Origin: a bacterium
Lineage (GTDB): Bacteria; Pseudomonadota; Alphaproteobacteria; Acetobacterales; Acetobacteraceae
Assembly (NCBI GenBank): GCA_026224825.1
Contig: JAMFRO010000016.1
Span: 1-64,000, forward strand
Length of the DNA: 64,000 nt
Reading direction: 5' to 3'
Positions 1-11,161 of this stretch are shown here, one piece after another. The notes below the pieces were generated by a model that did no database searches, was not told where the DNA came from, and saw only the letters and a program-made list of their open reading frames with translations. The position numbers and the translations under genes were made by a program. Each line of letters starts with the position of its first letter. Positions within the stretch are counted from its first letter, which is position 1.

Positions 1-127
1 CGTTTGTGGCGACTGGGTGGCAGGCCCCTTTCAAACCCTTAAGTTACGGGATCCAAGGGCCTTTCGGCCCTTGGCGGGTCGTCACGCCGGAGGCGTGCTT
101 CGCACGACGGCAGAGCCCTGGCCTTTT
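1..127. repeat. Composite gene-end palindromic element, copy 1 (cut by window start)
   Basis: This is the right half of the same element seen complete at 50240-50483: the end of a central hairpin (GGCAGGCCCCTTTC...), then GGATCC, a CAAGGGCC/GGCCCTTG hairpin, a CGTGC/GCACG hairpin block, and a terminal GAGCCCTGGCC followed by a T run. It lies just downstream of the mreB stop codon on the mreB-coding strand, so it probably acts as its terminator or as an mRNA 3' structure. The left half is outside the window. Confidence 0.8.
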
Positions 128-147
128 CCGTGGAAACGCCCCAACCC

Positions 148-1239
<1,092 letters not shown>

Positions 1240-1331
1240 TTACAAAAGTGAATGCCCCCAGACAAGCCCGGAAACCGCAGCAAGCCACCGCGACCATACA
1301 TCACCAACGCGGCCTTGGGATAGGCTAAGGT

Positions 1332-1578
1332 AAAAAGGCGAGGGGCTTCGCCCCCCTCGACCCCCACTGGGCCTGAGGCCCAGACCCCATTAGCTTTTAA
1401 AAGGATATGAGAGAGGGGCTATGCGCCACCACGGACTGTGAACAATGTTCACAGTCCGTGGTGGCGCATAGCCCCTCTCTCATATCCTTAAAGTCTAGGG
1501 GTCTGGGGCCGTCACGCCGAAGGCGTGCTTCGCACGACGGCCCCAGCGGGGTCCAGGAGCGGAGCCCCTGGCCTTTTT
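1332..1578. repeat. Composite gene-end palindromic element, copy 2
   Basis: Complete copy between the htpG stop and the mreB upstream region. Order: AAAAAGGC, a GAGGGGCTTCGCCCC hairpin, a CTGGGCCTGAGGCCCAG hairpin, the long central palindrome (1401-1489), then GGGGTCTGGGGCCGTCACG with CGCCGAAGGCG and CGTGCTTCGCACG hairpins, ending AGCCCCTGGCC plus a T run. It probably terminates htpG transcription (minus strand) and insulates mreB. The rest of the htpG-mreB gap (1186-1331) shows no other gene. Confidence 0.85.
1401..1489. repeat. Perfect 89-bp palindrome, core of element copy 2
   Basis: Two perfectly complementary 44-nt arms (1401-1444 and 1446-1489) separated by a single base at 1445; the centre reads GTGAACAATGTTCAC. 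The core sequence differs from those of the other element copies although the surrounding modules are shared. It could extrude as a cruciform or form a very stable RNA hairpin. Confidence 0.95.
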
Positions 1579-1585
1579 CCTTAGC

Positions 1586-3373
<1,788 letters not shown>

Positions 3374-3449
3374 GTCATTCCTCAATTATTTAACGCGGCC
3401 CTAAGGGTAAAACCCTGTTGGCATCTCCTATATAGCGCTGTTATTCAGG

Positions 3450-3471
3450 TGCAAATTTTCTGCAAATTTTC
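3450..3471. promoter_or_regulatory. 11-bp tandem direct repeat between htpG and the downstream acidic gene
   Basis: TGCAAATTTTC occurs twice in immediate tandem in the 112-bp space between the divergent htpG and the small acidic gene at 3486. An AT-rich tandem repeat in GC-rich DNA at a divergent promoter could be a regulator site or promoter core. Reading toward htpG, TTTGCA and CTATAT lie about 14 bp apart and loosely resemble an alphaproteobacterial heat-shock promoter. This is weak evidence. Confidence 0.35.
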
Positions 3472-3485
3472 TGGGAGATAACACC

Positions 3486-3950
3486 ATGGCCGCCAGCGCA
3501 AGTTTTACCCGTCTGAGCCGCGAGGAACTCTCCGGCCTGGTCGCCGCGGCGCGGTCGGACGATCCGCAGGATCTCTTCGCGTTTCTCGCCGCCAATGGCA
3601 CGTCTGTTGCGGATTTCGACTATGATGCGGAGATTTTCTCCACCCTGCTGCCCGTGCTGGCCGAGGATTTCGATATCGACCTGGAGACCGGGGAGAATGA
3701 GATCGTCGCCGATATTGCCGAGGCGGCGGAGGTGCTGGTGGTGATCCTGACGCTGGATGAGCAGGCTAAATATCTGGCCAAGCTGGACCCGGATAATTTT
3801 GATGAGGACGAGCTGGGCGAATTGTTCGAGGATTTTACGGGCGAGGAAGCGAACGATGCCGGTGAGGCGATGCTGGCGGGGATTGTGACACTCGCCCAGG
3901 CGCTGGGCGAGGTGGATGCGGACCATGTGGTGGTGGTGACGGCGGGCTAG
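3486..3950 (+). CDS. Small highly acidic protein of unknown function
   Basis: A 154-aa product with no family I recognise. It is strongly acidic, with Asp/Glu-rich stretches such as DLETGENE and DEDELGELFEDF, and has few basic residues. It appears soluble and helical, without a signal peptide or membrane segment. The ATG at 3486 follows GGGAGATAACACC, a good ribosome site. It is divergent from htpG. Its stop codon overlaps by 4 bp the stop of the convergent aldolase gene, so the reading frame is well bounded. No function is proposed. Confidence 0.8.
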   Translation: MAASASFTRLSREELSGLVAAARSDDPQDLFAFLAANGTSVADFDYDAEIFSTLLPVLAEDFDIDLETGENEIVADIAEAAEVLVVILTLDEQAKYLAKLDPDNFDEDELGELFEDFTGEEANDAGEAMLAGIVTLAQALGEVDADHVVVVTAG

Positions 3951-4588
3951 TCCGGGATATTTGGTCTGTAGGCGGTGGCGAATTGTTGTATTGCCGCCTG
4001 TACCTCTTCATCCGTGAGTAGTATCGGGCCTCCCGCCGCGAGGGAGAGGGTGTATTGCTGGGCCAGGACTTCCAGCTCCGTGGCGGCGGCCAAAGCGGCG
4101 TTGGCATCGCGGCCGAGGGCGATGCCGCCGTGGTTTTCCATAAGGCAGGCGGTGCGGCCTTCCAGGGCTGCCAGTACATTGGTGGAGAGTTCCGCCGTGC
4201 CGAACAAGGCGTAGGCGGCCAGGCGCAAAGGCGCGCCGCCGAAGCGGGCGATCATGTAGTGGCAGGCGGGGATTTCGCGCCGGGCCATGGCCAGGGCTGT
4301 GGTGAAGGGCGCGTGGTGATGCACGACCGCGCCGGCTTCCGGCCGGGCAAGGTAGATATCCAGGTGGAACCGCCATTCGGATGAGGGGCGGAAGCGGCCT
4401 TCATAAGAGCCATCCGGCTTTACCAGCGGGATCATCTCCGGTGTCAGCGCCTCGTACGGCGTGGCCGAGGGGGTGATGATCATGCCGCCGGGCACGCGGA
4501 GCGAGACATTGCCGGAGGTGCCGGCGGAGAGGCCGCGCGCCGCCATGTCCCGCGCGGTTTGGATGAGGGTTTCCTGAGCTTGCAGCAT
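3947..4588 (-). CDS. Class II aldolase/adducin family protein (L-fuculose-1-phosphate aldolase-like)
   Basis: Zinc-dependent aldolase fold used for retro-aldol cleavage of sugar phosphates or related hydroxy acids. The 213-aa product shows the family N-terminus (GLSAGTSGNVSLRVPGG), the zinc motif VHHHAPFTTALA, and a third conserved region, ENHGGIALGRD. The ATG at 4588 follows ACGGGAGCAAC, so the TTG eight codons upstream was rejected. It has no operon partner, being convergent with the acidic gene and divergent from the ArsR gene. The exact substrate (fuculose-P, ribulose-P or a salvage aldose) cannot be set from sequence. Confidence 0.88.
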   Translation of the reverse strand: MLQAQETLIQTARDMAARGLSAGTSGNVSLRVPGGMIITPSATPYEALTPEMIPLVKPDGSYEGRFRPSSEWRFHLDIYLARPEAGAVVHHHAPFTTALAMARREIPACHYMIARFGGAPLRLAAYALFGTAELSTNVLAALEGRTACLMENHGGIALGRDANAALAAATELEVLAQQYTLSLAAGGPILLTDEEVQAAIQQFATAYRPNIPD

Positions 4589-4667
4589 GTTGCTCCCGTA
4601 GCATGGCGGCAAAACGGCGCGATAGTTAAGTGTTGACTTATCTGTTTTTGCGCCTATAGTTAATCAT

Positions 4668-5012
4668 ATGCTTAACCAATCAACCGCCCTCGATCTGACC
4701 TTCCAGGCTTTGGCCGACCCGGCCCGGCGCGCCATGCTGGAGCGTCTCGCCCAAGGCCCCGCTGCCGTGAGCGAGCTGGCGCAACCGCTTACGATGTCGC
4801 TGCCCGCCGTACTCCAGCACCTCACCGTGCTGGAAAACGCCGGGCTGGTGACCTCCGCCAAAGCCGGGCGGGTGCGTACCTGCCAGATCGCCGGACCGGC
4901 ACTCACCCTGGCGGAGGGTTGGCTGAACGCCCGCCGCGCGGAATGGGAGGCGCGGTTCGACCGGCTGGAAGAATATCTCAACGACATAAAGGATGGAGAG
5001 TCTCATGGTTGA
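4668..5012 (+). CDS. ArsR-family winged-helix transcriptional regulator
   Basis: A 114-aa DNA-binding protein. Residues 8-85 form the ArsR winged helix: FQALADPARRAMLERLA, then SELAQPLTMSLPAVLQHLTVLE as the recognition helix region, then the wing GLVTSAKAGRVRTCQI. No metal-binding Cys pair (CxC) is visible, which fits the non-metal subgroup commonly paired with AHSA1/SRPBCC proteins. The next gene starts inside this one (8-bp overlap), so they form one operon that it probably autoregulates. It is divergent from the aldolase across a 79-bp gap. Confidence 0.92.
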   Translation: MLNQSTALDLTFQALADPARRAMLERLAQGPAAVSELAQPLTMSLPAVLQHLTVLENAGLVTSAKAGRVRTCQIAGPALTLAEGWLNARRAEWEARFDRLEEYLNDIKDGESHG

Positions 5013-5967
5013 TTCTGATGCCGGCACGAAACCGGAACCGCTTACGATTTCCCGTTTGCTTCAGGCGCCGCCGGAGGCGGTGTTCCGCGCCTGGAGCGAT
5101 GCCGCCTATCTCAAACGCTGGTTCCCGCCCGCGGGCGTGGCCTGCCCCACCGCCGAAGTGGAATTTTGCGAGGGCGGTGCCTTTAACATAGCTATGCGCC
5201 TGCCGGATGGCACGGCGCATTTGACCCAGTGCCGGTTCCTTGAGCTGGTGCCGCCGCAGCGTCTGGTTTTCGCCGGGGACGTCATCTCAGGCAGCAAAAC
5301 CCTGTTCACGGTGCATACGACCATTACCCTCACGGCTGAGGATGCGGGAACACGTATCCATGTGCATCAGCTTTACGAGGTTCTGGACGAGGCCGCCGCC
5401 GGCGCCATCACCGGTGCCGAGGCCGGCTGGTCCTCCACATTGTCACAGCTCGGTGTTGAAGCGGCCCGGCTCGCGACTCCGGCGGTATTCGGCAGTTTTA
5501 CGCTGGAACGCGTGTTTTCCGCAGCCCCCGCGCGCGTGTTCCACGCCCTCACCAATATCGATGCTAAAGCTAAATGGTTTGCCGGCGGGCCGGAGCAAAA
5601 ATTGCTTGAGCGTTATATGGACGCGACCCCAGGCGGGCGCGAACGCGCCATTGGCCGCATGCCCAACGGCGTGACAAGCTGTTTCGATGCCGTGTATTTC
5701 GACGTGGTGCCTGATACGCGGCTGGTCTACGCCTATGAAATGCATCTCAACGGTGTAAAAATCTCGGTCTCTCTGGCCACCCTAGAGCTGAGCCCGGTTG
5801 CGGGCGGCACCAGGCTGGTGGTGACGGAGCAGGGCAGCTTCCTCGAAGGCTATGCGGATAATGGCGCACGCGAACACGGCACTGGGTATCTGCTCGACCT
5901 GCTCGGCGCCTCGCTTGGCGGGCCGCTGGCCGGTGCATCTCCGCCTAACTGCTCGGGGCAAAATTAA
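5005..5967 (+). CDS. Tandem-domain SRPBCC/AHSA1 (START-like) protein
   Basis: A 320-aa protein with two consecutive Aha1-C-terminus-like START domains: residues about 12-145 (ISRLLQAPPEAVFRAWSD...) and 163-300 (FTLERVFSAAPARVFHALTN...). Such domains bind small hydrophobic ligands or chaperone clients and are typically co-transcribed with ArsR regulators. The ATG at 5005 is preferred over 4993 because GGAGAG lies just before it. It overlaps the ArsR stop by 8 bp. Single-domain versions are commoner, so the duplication is notable. Its 3' end overlaps the convergent gene by 23 bp. Confidence 0.88.
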   Translation: MVDSDAGTKPEPLTISRLLQAPPEAVFRAWSDAAYLKRWFPPAGVACPTAEVEFCEGGAFNIAMRLPDGTAHLTQCRFLELVPPQRLVFAGDVISGSKTLFTVHTTITLTAEDAGTRIHVHQLYEVLDEAAAGAITGAEAGWSSTLSQLGVEAARLATPAVFGSFTLERVFSAAPARVFHALTNIDAKAKWFAGGPEQKLLERYMDATPGGRERAIGRMPNGVTSCFDAVYFDVVPDTRLVYAYEMHLNGVKISVSLATLELSPVAGGTRLVVTEQGSFLEGYADNGAREHGTGYLLDLLGASLGGPLAGASPPNCSGQN

Positions 5968-6787
5968 AGCCGGAGGCGATATGCGCGGCACTGCCGTCCC
6001 AGGTCAGGGTCAGGCTGGTCTTGCTGACCGGGGCGGCGGAAAAACTTTTGGCTTTGCAGGCGACCTCGGCGGCGGCGGCGGGCACATATTGGATCTGCAC
6101 CGCGTAATCCGTGCCGGAGCGGGCGATGCCGTCGATGCTCAGCAGCACATCCTGGCCGGCGGATGTGCGCAGGCCGCAATTGGCGTTGGGGTCCATGCTC
6201 TGGCGCAGATCGCTGGCGGCAAGCAGATTATTGCCCCTTGGGTCGGGAATGCGCTGCGTCTGCAGCACGGTATCGGTCTCGCCCTGGCCGGTGGAGCCCG
6301 CCGTGCATAAAAGCTTTGCGCGGCCCTGCGGGTTGAGCGAGAGGCAGCCATCCAGCACCCCGCCCTGCACCCATTTTTGCACCGCCCAGCCGCCGTTGCC
6401 ATCGGCCTTGAACAAAATGCCGCCGCCGAAATTATCGGCATGGGATTCGAAACTGCCCTGGTAGGAGACATAGGCCTCATCCGCCGTGGCGCCTGAGAGA
6501 TGGCCGGTGATGATGCTGGTGAGGGTGATGCCGAGCCCCGTGCCGGCGCCGCCGTAATCGCTGGAGGGGTAGCCCGGCAGGCTGGTGCAATTATGCGCGT
6601 AGCCATCGCTCCCGCCGCTGGCCCCGCCGCATACCAAAGGCAGAAAGGCGGTCTGTTCCGCGCCCGTCAGTGCCCGTGCATCGCTATTGGCCGCGGCTTG
6701 CGCCGGTGCGGACGCATCATGCGTCCAATACCAATACAAGCCGGCACCAAGGGCCAGCAAAACGATGAGGAGCAGAAGTTTTTTCAT
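5945..6787 (-). CDS. Secreted or membrane-anchored hypothetical protein
   Basis: A 280-aa product with an N-terminal hydrophobic segment after MKK (LLLLIVLLALGAGLYWYW, residues 4-21). This is a signal anchor or uncleaved signal peptide. The rest looks extracytoplasmic: Gly/Ser-rich, with cysteines at about residues 53, 66, 148, 161, 204 and 241 that could form disulphides. I do not recognise the family. The ATG at 6787 is the first codon after a divergent 80-bp gap to the export lipoprotein gene. It is convergent with the AHSA1 gene, with a 23-bp overlap. Confidence 0.75.
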   Translation of the reverse strand: MKKLLLLIVLLALGAGLYWYWTHDASAPAQAAANSDARALTGAEQTAFLPLVCGGASGGSDGYAHNCTSLPGYPSSDYGGAGTGLGITLTSIITGHLSGATADEAYVSYQGSFESHADNFGGGILFKADGNGGWAVQKWVQGGVLDGCLSLNPQGRAKLLCTAGSTGQGETDTVLQTQRIPDPRGNNLLAASDLRQSMDPNANCGLRTSAGQDVLLSIDGIARSGTDYAVQIQYVPAAAAEVACKAKSFSAAPVSKTSLTLTWDGSAAHIASGFNFAPSS

Positions 6788-6868
6788 GCCGCGATTCTGC
6801 GCCGCATTGCCCTTTTTGCCAATGCGGTTAGACTGAATACAATCTTAAGTTACCGCAAGAGGCTCTCC

Positions 6869-7438
6869 ATTATCAAACGACGTGTGGTGTTGATCGGTCT
6901 GCCCCTGAGTGTTGCCGGCTGCGCCAGCATACGCGCGCCGGGCTTCAATCTGCCGCCGCTGCCCGCCGCCCCGCCCGGCCCGTATCAGCTCGGCTGCGGC
7001 GATGTGCTCACCCTGCGCATCTACGACCAGCCGCAGCTCTCCGGCCTGTATCAGGTGGACGATAGCGGTTTTATCACTTTGCCGCTGCTGGGCCCCGTTG
7101 CCGCCGCCGGGCATGACACGGATGCGCTGACCCAGGCCATTACCGCCGCCTTGCAGAAAAACGGGCTGATCCTGCATCCGGCCGTGGCGGTGGAAGTGTC
7201 CACCTACCGGCCGTTCTATATATTGGGCGAGGTCAACACCCCGGGCCAATACCCATACCGTCCGGGCATGACAGCCCTCACCGCGATTTCCATCGCCGGA
7301 GGCTTCACCTACCGGGGCTGCCCGGACTATGTCGGGGTCACGCGCGATACCGGCGGCAGTGCCGCACAGTATCGCGCCCCCACTTGCGCACTGGTCCAGC
7401 CCGGCGATGTCATCACCGTCTTTGAGCGCCGTTTCTAG
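6869..7438 (+). CDS. Polysaccharide export lipoprotein (Wza/Poly_export with SLBB domain)
   Basis: Small periplasmic or outer-membrane protein of the capsule/EPS export family, about 189 aa. It has a lipoprotein signal ending in the lipobox LSVAGC, then the Poly_export domain (YQLGCGDVLTLRIYDQPQLSG...ITLPLLGPVAAAG), then an SLBB-type domain (FYILGEVNTPGQYPYRPGM). The start is uncertain. No ATG lies between the divergent gene and the lipobox. A GTG at 6884 would remove the basic residues of the signal peptide, whereas an ATT at 6869 after AAGAGGCTCTCC would keep KRR. The gene overlaps the next by 32 bp. No polymerase or Wzc partner is present here. Confidence 0.8.
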   Translation: MIKRRVVLIGLPLSVAGCASIRAPGFNLPPLPAAPPGPYQLGCGDVLTLRIYDQPQLSGLYQVDDSGFITLPLLGPVAAAGHDTDALTQAITAALQKNGLILHPAVAVEVSTYRPFYILGEVNTPGQYPYRPGMTALTAISIAGGFTYRGCPDYVGVTRDTGGSAAQYRAPTCALVQPGDVITVFERRF

Positions 7439-8618
7439 CGTTGCCGCCAAATCCACCGAAATTCCGCGCCGCGTGGCCCTTGGCGCCGCTGCCGCCGGTT
7501 TCGGCTGCTTCATCAACATGTGGTGCACCCAGCCGATTCTGCCCGTACTGGCCACATCGCTGCATGTGGGGCTGGCTGCCACCAACAACACGGTTACCGC
7601 ACCGCTTGTCGCCACCGCCATGATGGCCCCGCTCAGCGGCGCGCTCTCGGACAGGTTCGGGCGCAAGATTTTTATCTCCGGTGCCGCGTTTCTGCTGGTG
7701 GTGCCCACTTTGCTCTGCGCCATGGCCAGCAGCCTGGACATGCTTACCCTGTTCCGCTTCGCCCAAGGCCTGCTGCTGCCGTTCATCTTCACCGTCACCA
7801 TCGGCTATATCGCCGATGAGTTTCCCGGCCCCACGGCGACGCGGCTGGCCGGGATTTATATGTCCGGCACCATCTCCGGCGGGCTGGCGGGGCGGCTGGT
7901 GAGCGGGTTTGTGGCGGAGTTTTTCGGCTGGCGCGCGGCGTTTGTCGCGGTTGCGCTCATCAGCCTGGCGGTGGCGCTGCTGGTGCTGTTCCTGCTGCCG
8001 CGCGAGAGGCATTTCCGGCCCATGGCGGGCTGGGGCGATACGTTGCGGTCCTTCCCCAACCATCTCACCAACCCACGGCTCATCGGCAATTATGCCATCG
8101 GTTTTGGCGTGTTGTTCTCGCTGGTCTGCGTTTTCACCTTTCTCAACTTCCGCCTGGCCGCCGCACCTTATGGCTTTGGCCCGGCGGCGCTGGGGGGTAT
8201 TTTTACGGTGTATCTCGGTGGGGTAGCCATCAGCCCGATTACCGGGCGGCTGGCCGCCACTTATGGGCGGCGCCCGATCATGCTGGTGGCGTTCGCTTTG
8301 TGCATAGCCGGGCTGGCGCTCTCGCTGCTCTCGCCCGTGCCGTTTATTCTGCTGGGGGTGCTGCTGACCTGTTGCGGCATTTTCGCGCAGCAGACGGTGG
8401 CCACCGGGTTTACCGGCATTGCCGCGCGCAGCGCCAAATCCACCGCCGCCGGGCTTTATGTTACATTCTATTATATCGGCGGCTCCTTTGGCGGCACGTT
8501 GCCTGCCGGGGCCTGGCATAGGGATGGCTGGGCTGGTTGTGCCGCCATTACCGTGGTGGTGCAGCTTGTGATGCTGGGCACGGCGTGGATTGTGTACCGC
8601 AGGCGCCAAGTGACATGA
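7407..8618 (+). CDS. MFS transporter, 12-TM drug/metabolite efflux type
   Basis: A 403-aa inner-membrane carrier of the major facilitator superfamily. It has the family motif between TM2 and TM3 (GALSDRFGRKIF, near residue 78) and its second-half echo (GRLAATYGRRPIM). A basic central loop (RERHFRPMAGWGD) separates the two six-helix halves. The substrate is unknown; the closest general class is Bcr/CmlA-like or AraJ-like efflux. The start is inside the end of the export gene (32-bp overlap). The ATG of the next gene overlaps its stop in the ATGA arrangement, so transporter and phosphatase are translationally coupled. Confidence 0.88.
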   Translation: MSSPSLSAVSSVAAKSTEIPRRVALGAAAAGFGCFINMWCTQPILPVLATSLHVGLAATNNTVTAPLVATAMMAPLSGALSDRFGRKIFISGAAFLLVVPTLLCAMASSLDMLTLFRFAQGLLLPFIFTVTIGYIADEFPGPTATRLAGIYMSGTISGGLAGRLVSGFVAEFFGWRAAFVAVALISLAVALLVLFLLPRERHFRPMAGWGDTLRSFPNHLTNPRLIGNYAIGFGVLFSLVCVFTFLNFRLAAAPYGFGPAALGGIFTVYLGGVAISPITGRLAATYGRRPIMLVAFALCIAGLALSLLSPVPFILLGVLLTCCGIFAQQTVATGFTGIAARSAKSTAAGLYVTFYYIGGSFGGTLPAGAWHRDGWAGCAAITVVVQLVMLGTAWIVYRRRQVT

Positions 8619-10519
8619 GCCCCAGCCGCCGCAATGTGCTTGCCGCCGCTGCCGCGCTGGTGGCCACCCCGGCGCTGGCTGCCGCCGCGCCGGTGATAAA
8701 GCTGCGGCTGCTGGAAACCTCGGACCTGCACACATTTGTTGAGGATTACGATTATTACCGCGATACGCCGGATGAGACCGTTGGGCTGACCAAGATCGCC
8801 ACACTGGTGCAGACCGCACGGGCGGGTGCGAAAAATTCCATGCTGTTTGATAATGGCGATACCATTCAGGGCAATCCGCTGGCGGATTTCGTGGCTTTGC
8901 CCGGCAATTTTCCGGCGGATGGGCTTCACCCGACCATCCGCGCCATGAATACGATGGGGTATGACGCCGCCACACTCGGCAACCATGAGTTCAATTACGG
9001 GCTGAAATTGCTGCGCCAGGCGCTGCATGGCGCCAATTTTCCGTATTGCTCGGCCAATTTCCTCGATACCACGGGGGCGCCTTATCTGCCGCCCACGCTG
9101 GTTCTGGAGCGCGATTTTATTGCCGAGGACGGCAGCAGGCAGCGTTTGAAGATCGGCATCATCGGCTTTTTGCCGCCGCAGATTACGGATTGGGACCGGG
9201 ACCATCTGGCCGGGCAGGCGCGCACGGTGGATATTGTGGAGGCGGCGCGAGAGCATGTGCCTGGCTTGCGGGCACAGGTGGATTTGCTGTTTGCTCTGTC
9301 CCACTCCGGGATTTCCACCATCCCGCGCCAGGGTGGGGAGGAGAATGCCAGTTATTATCTCTCCAGCGTGCCGGGCATCGATGTTATTTTTACGGGCCAT
9401 TCGCATAAGGTTTTTCCGGGCCCGGATTACGCCAGCCGTGAGGGGATTGATGCCGAGCGCGGTACGCTGAATGGGATTCCCGCCGTGATGCCGGGGTTCT
9501 GGGGTAGCGAGCTGGGGCTGATCGACCTCACTCTGACCCAGACCAACGGCAAATGGGTGGTGACGGATTTCGCCGTGTCCACCCAGCCCATCGCCGAACG
9601 GCAGGACCGGGAGGTGACCTCGCTCGCCGCTGATAATGTGGCGGTGGATAAGGCCGTGGCGCCGGAACACCTTAAGACTCTCGCCTGGATCCGCCAGCCG
9701 ATCGGCAGGCTGGCCCAGCCGGTGAATTCCTACGCGGCACTGATCAATGGCGCCGACACCTCTCTGGCCTTGGTGAATGCGGCACAGCTCTGGTACGCAA
9801 CCCCGTTGCTGCCGCAAGGCCTGCCCACGAAAGACTTGCCCGTGCTTTCCGCCGCGGCACCTTTTAAGGAGGGCTATCAGTCGCCGGAAAACTACATCGA
9901 CCTCGCGGCCGGCAGCATCGCCATTAAAGACGTGGCGGATTTGTACATGTACCCCAATACCATCGCCGCCGTGCAGATAAGCGGCGCCGAGCTGACCGAC
10001 TGGCTGGAACATTCGGCTTGCATCTTCAACCAGATCGACCCCGGCAACCCAGAGCCCCAGCCGCTGCTCAACCCGCATGTGCCGTCCTATAGTTTCGACG
10101 TCATCGCCGGGCTCACCTATCAGATCGACATCACGCAAGCCCCACGGCGCGGCAAGCATCACGATGCCAGGCGCATCACCAGCCTCGCCTATCAGGGCCA
10201 GGCTGTTACCGATGACCAGCAATTCATCGTCATCACCAATAACTACCGGGCCGATAGCGCGTTCGCCGGCAACCAGGCCGCCGTGGTGCTGCGCGCCCCG
10301 GACCAGGTGCGCGATGTCATCACCCGCTACATATTGAGCCAGGCGGAAATCACCGTCGCCGCACCAACCATCTGGTCCTTCGCCCATATCGGCGCGCCGG
10401 TGACGGTGAGCTTCGAGAGCGCCCCGGAAGCCGCCAAATACCTGACCAGCCTGCCCAACATCAGCGCCCTGGGCGAAGCAGGGGACGGTTATAACGTCTA
10501 TGCGCTGCAATTGGGTTGA
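8615..10519 (+). CDS. Periplasmic 5'-nucleotidase / 2',3'-cyclic-nucleotide phosphodiesterase family (CpdB/UshA-like)
   Basis: A 634-aa bimetallic phosphatase that hydrolyses extracytoplasmic nucleotides. The N-terminus is Tat-like (SRRNVLAAAAALVATPALA), consistent with export of a metal-loaded enzyme. Metallophosphatase motifs appear in order: LLETSDLHTF, DNGDTIQGNP, GNHEFNYG, LFALSHSG and FTGHSHKVFPG. The C-terminal 5'-nucleotidase substrate domain follows from about residue 355. The ATGA overlap with the upstream MFS gene fixes the start and implies joint expression, perhaps nucleotide scavenging plus transport. Confidence 0.9.
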   Translation: MSPSRRNVLAAAAALVATPALAAAAPVIKLRLLETSDLHTFVEDYDYYRDTPDETVGLTKIATLVQTARAGAKNSMLFDNGDTIQGNPLADFVALPGNFPADGLHPTIRAMNTMGYDAATLGNHEFNYGLKLLRQALHGANFPYCSANFLDTTGAPYLPPTLVLERDFIAEDGSRQRLKIGIIGFLPPQITDWDRDHLAGQARTVDIVEAAREHVPGLRAQVDLLFALSHSGISTIPRQGGEENASYYLSSVPGIDVIFTGHSHKVFPGPDYASREGIDAERGTLNGIPAVMPGFWGSELGLIDLTLTQTNGKWVVTDFAVSTQPIAERQDREVTSLAADNVAVDKAVAPEHLKTLAWIRQPIGRLAQPVNSYAALINGADTSLALVNAAQLWYATPLLPQGLPTKDLPVLSAAAPFKEGYQSPENYIDLAAGSIAIKDVADLYMYPNTIAAVQISGAELTDWLEHSACIFNQIDPGNPEPQPLLNPHVPSYSFDVIAGLTYQIDITQAPRRGKHHDARRITSLAYQGQAVTDDQQFIVITNNYRADSAFAGNQAAVVLRAPDQVRDVITRYILSQAEITVAAPTIWSFAHIGAPVTVSFESAPEAAKYLTSLPNISALGEAGDGYNVYALQLG

Positions 10520-10690
10520 AGCTATTCTGCCACAGCTTCGGGCAAATCCGGCAAAACCCTGAACCTCCGGAATTTGTCACTATGGCGACGCGGTGATTTA
10601 AGTCTATCTCACACAGTATCGGATTCACCCGCAAAACCAGGGGCTTCCGTCTGGGAGATCTCGCCTTTCGCGTCTCCGATGGGGAGCCCA

Positions 10691-11161
10691 ATGAGAGCAT
10701 TGTATTTGCCGCGTATTTTATTGGCCGCGCTCTGTTTTTGCGGCTCTCTCCTCATCGCCCCCGTAGCGCAGGCCGATACCGACACGCCGATCGGCAGTTG
10801 GATGCGGGCTGACGGCCACACTGTGTTTATCATCGCGTATTGCGACACCGGGCTGTGCGGGCGCATCGCCGGGATGAGTTTCGATCACCCCACCGACCCG
10901 CAGCCGCTGAACTGGCAGGGTCAGCCGATGTGCGAGGAGAAGATCATCTCCCTTACCCCGGAGTACGGCGTACGCAACAGGTGGCATGGGTTCATCACCA
11001 ACCCGAAAAGCGGCAATGTGTGGCAGGCCACGCTGACATTGGTGAATGGCGCGCTGCGGTTGCACGGCTATTTCGGGGTGCCCTTATTCGGCCGGACCGA
11101 AAACTGGACGCGCTATACCGGCCAGATCGGCGCGCAATGCCATATTATCGCTGCTGGGTAG
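10691..11161 (+). CDS. DUF2147-type secreted small protein
   Basis: A 156-aa exported protein. Its Sec signal spans residues 1-27 (MRALYLPRILLAALCFCG... ending VAQA|D). The mature part begins with the DUF2147-like pattern GSWMRADGHTVFIIAYCDTG. Four cysteines in the mature chain, including CDTGLC, suggest disulphide bonding in the periplasm. The ATG at 10691 follows GATGGGGAGCCCA. The frame is open upstream to 10574, but that extension lacks a signal sequence. Family function is unknown. The 3' end overlaps the convergent membrane protein gene by 17 bp. Confidence 0.78.
   Translation: MRALYLPRILLAALCFCGSLLIAPVAQADTDTPIGSWMRADGHTVFIIAYCDTGLCGRIAGMSFDHPTDPQPLNWQGQPMCEEKIISLTPEYGVRNRWHGFITNPKSGNVWQATLTLVNGALRLHGYFGVPLFGRTENWTRYTGQIGAQCHIIAAG

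Noticed and set aside
8471-10510. Long minus-strand open frame opposite the 5'-nucleotidase gene
   Set aside because: Antisense shadow; the plus strand has clear metallophosphatase motifs and a Tat signal.
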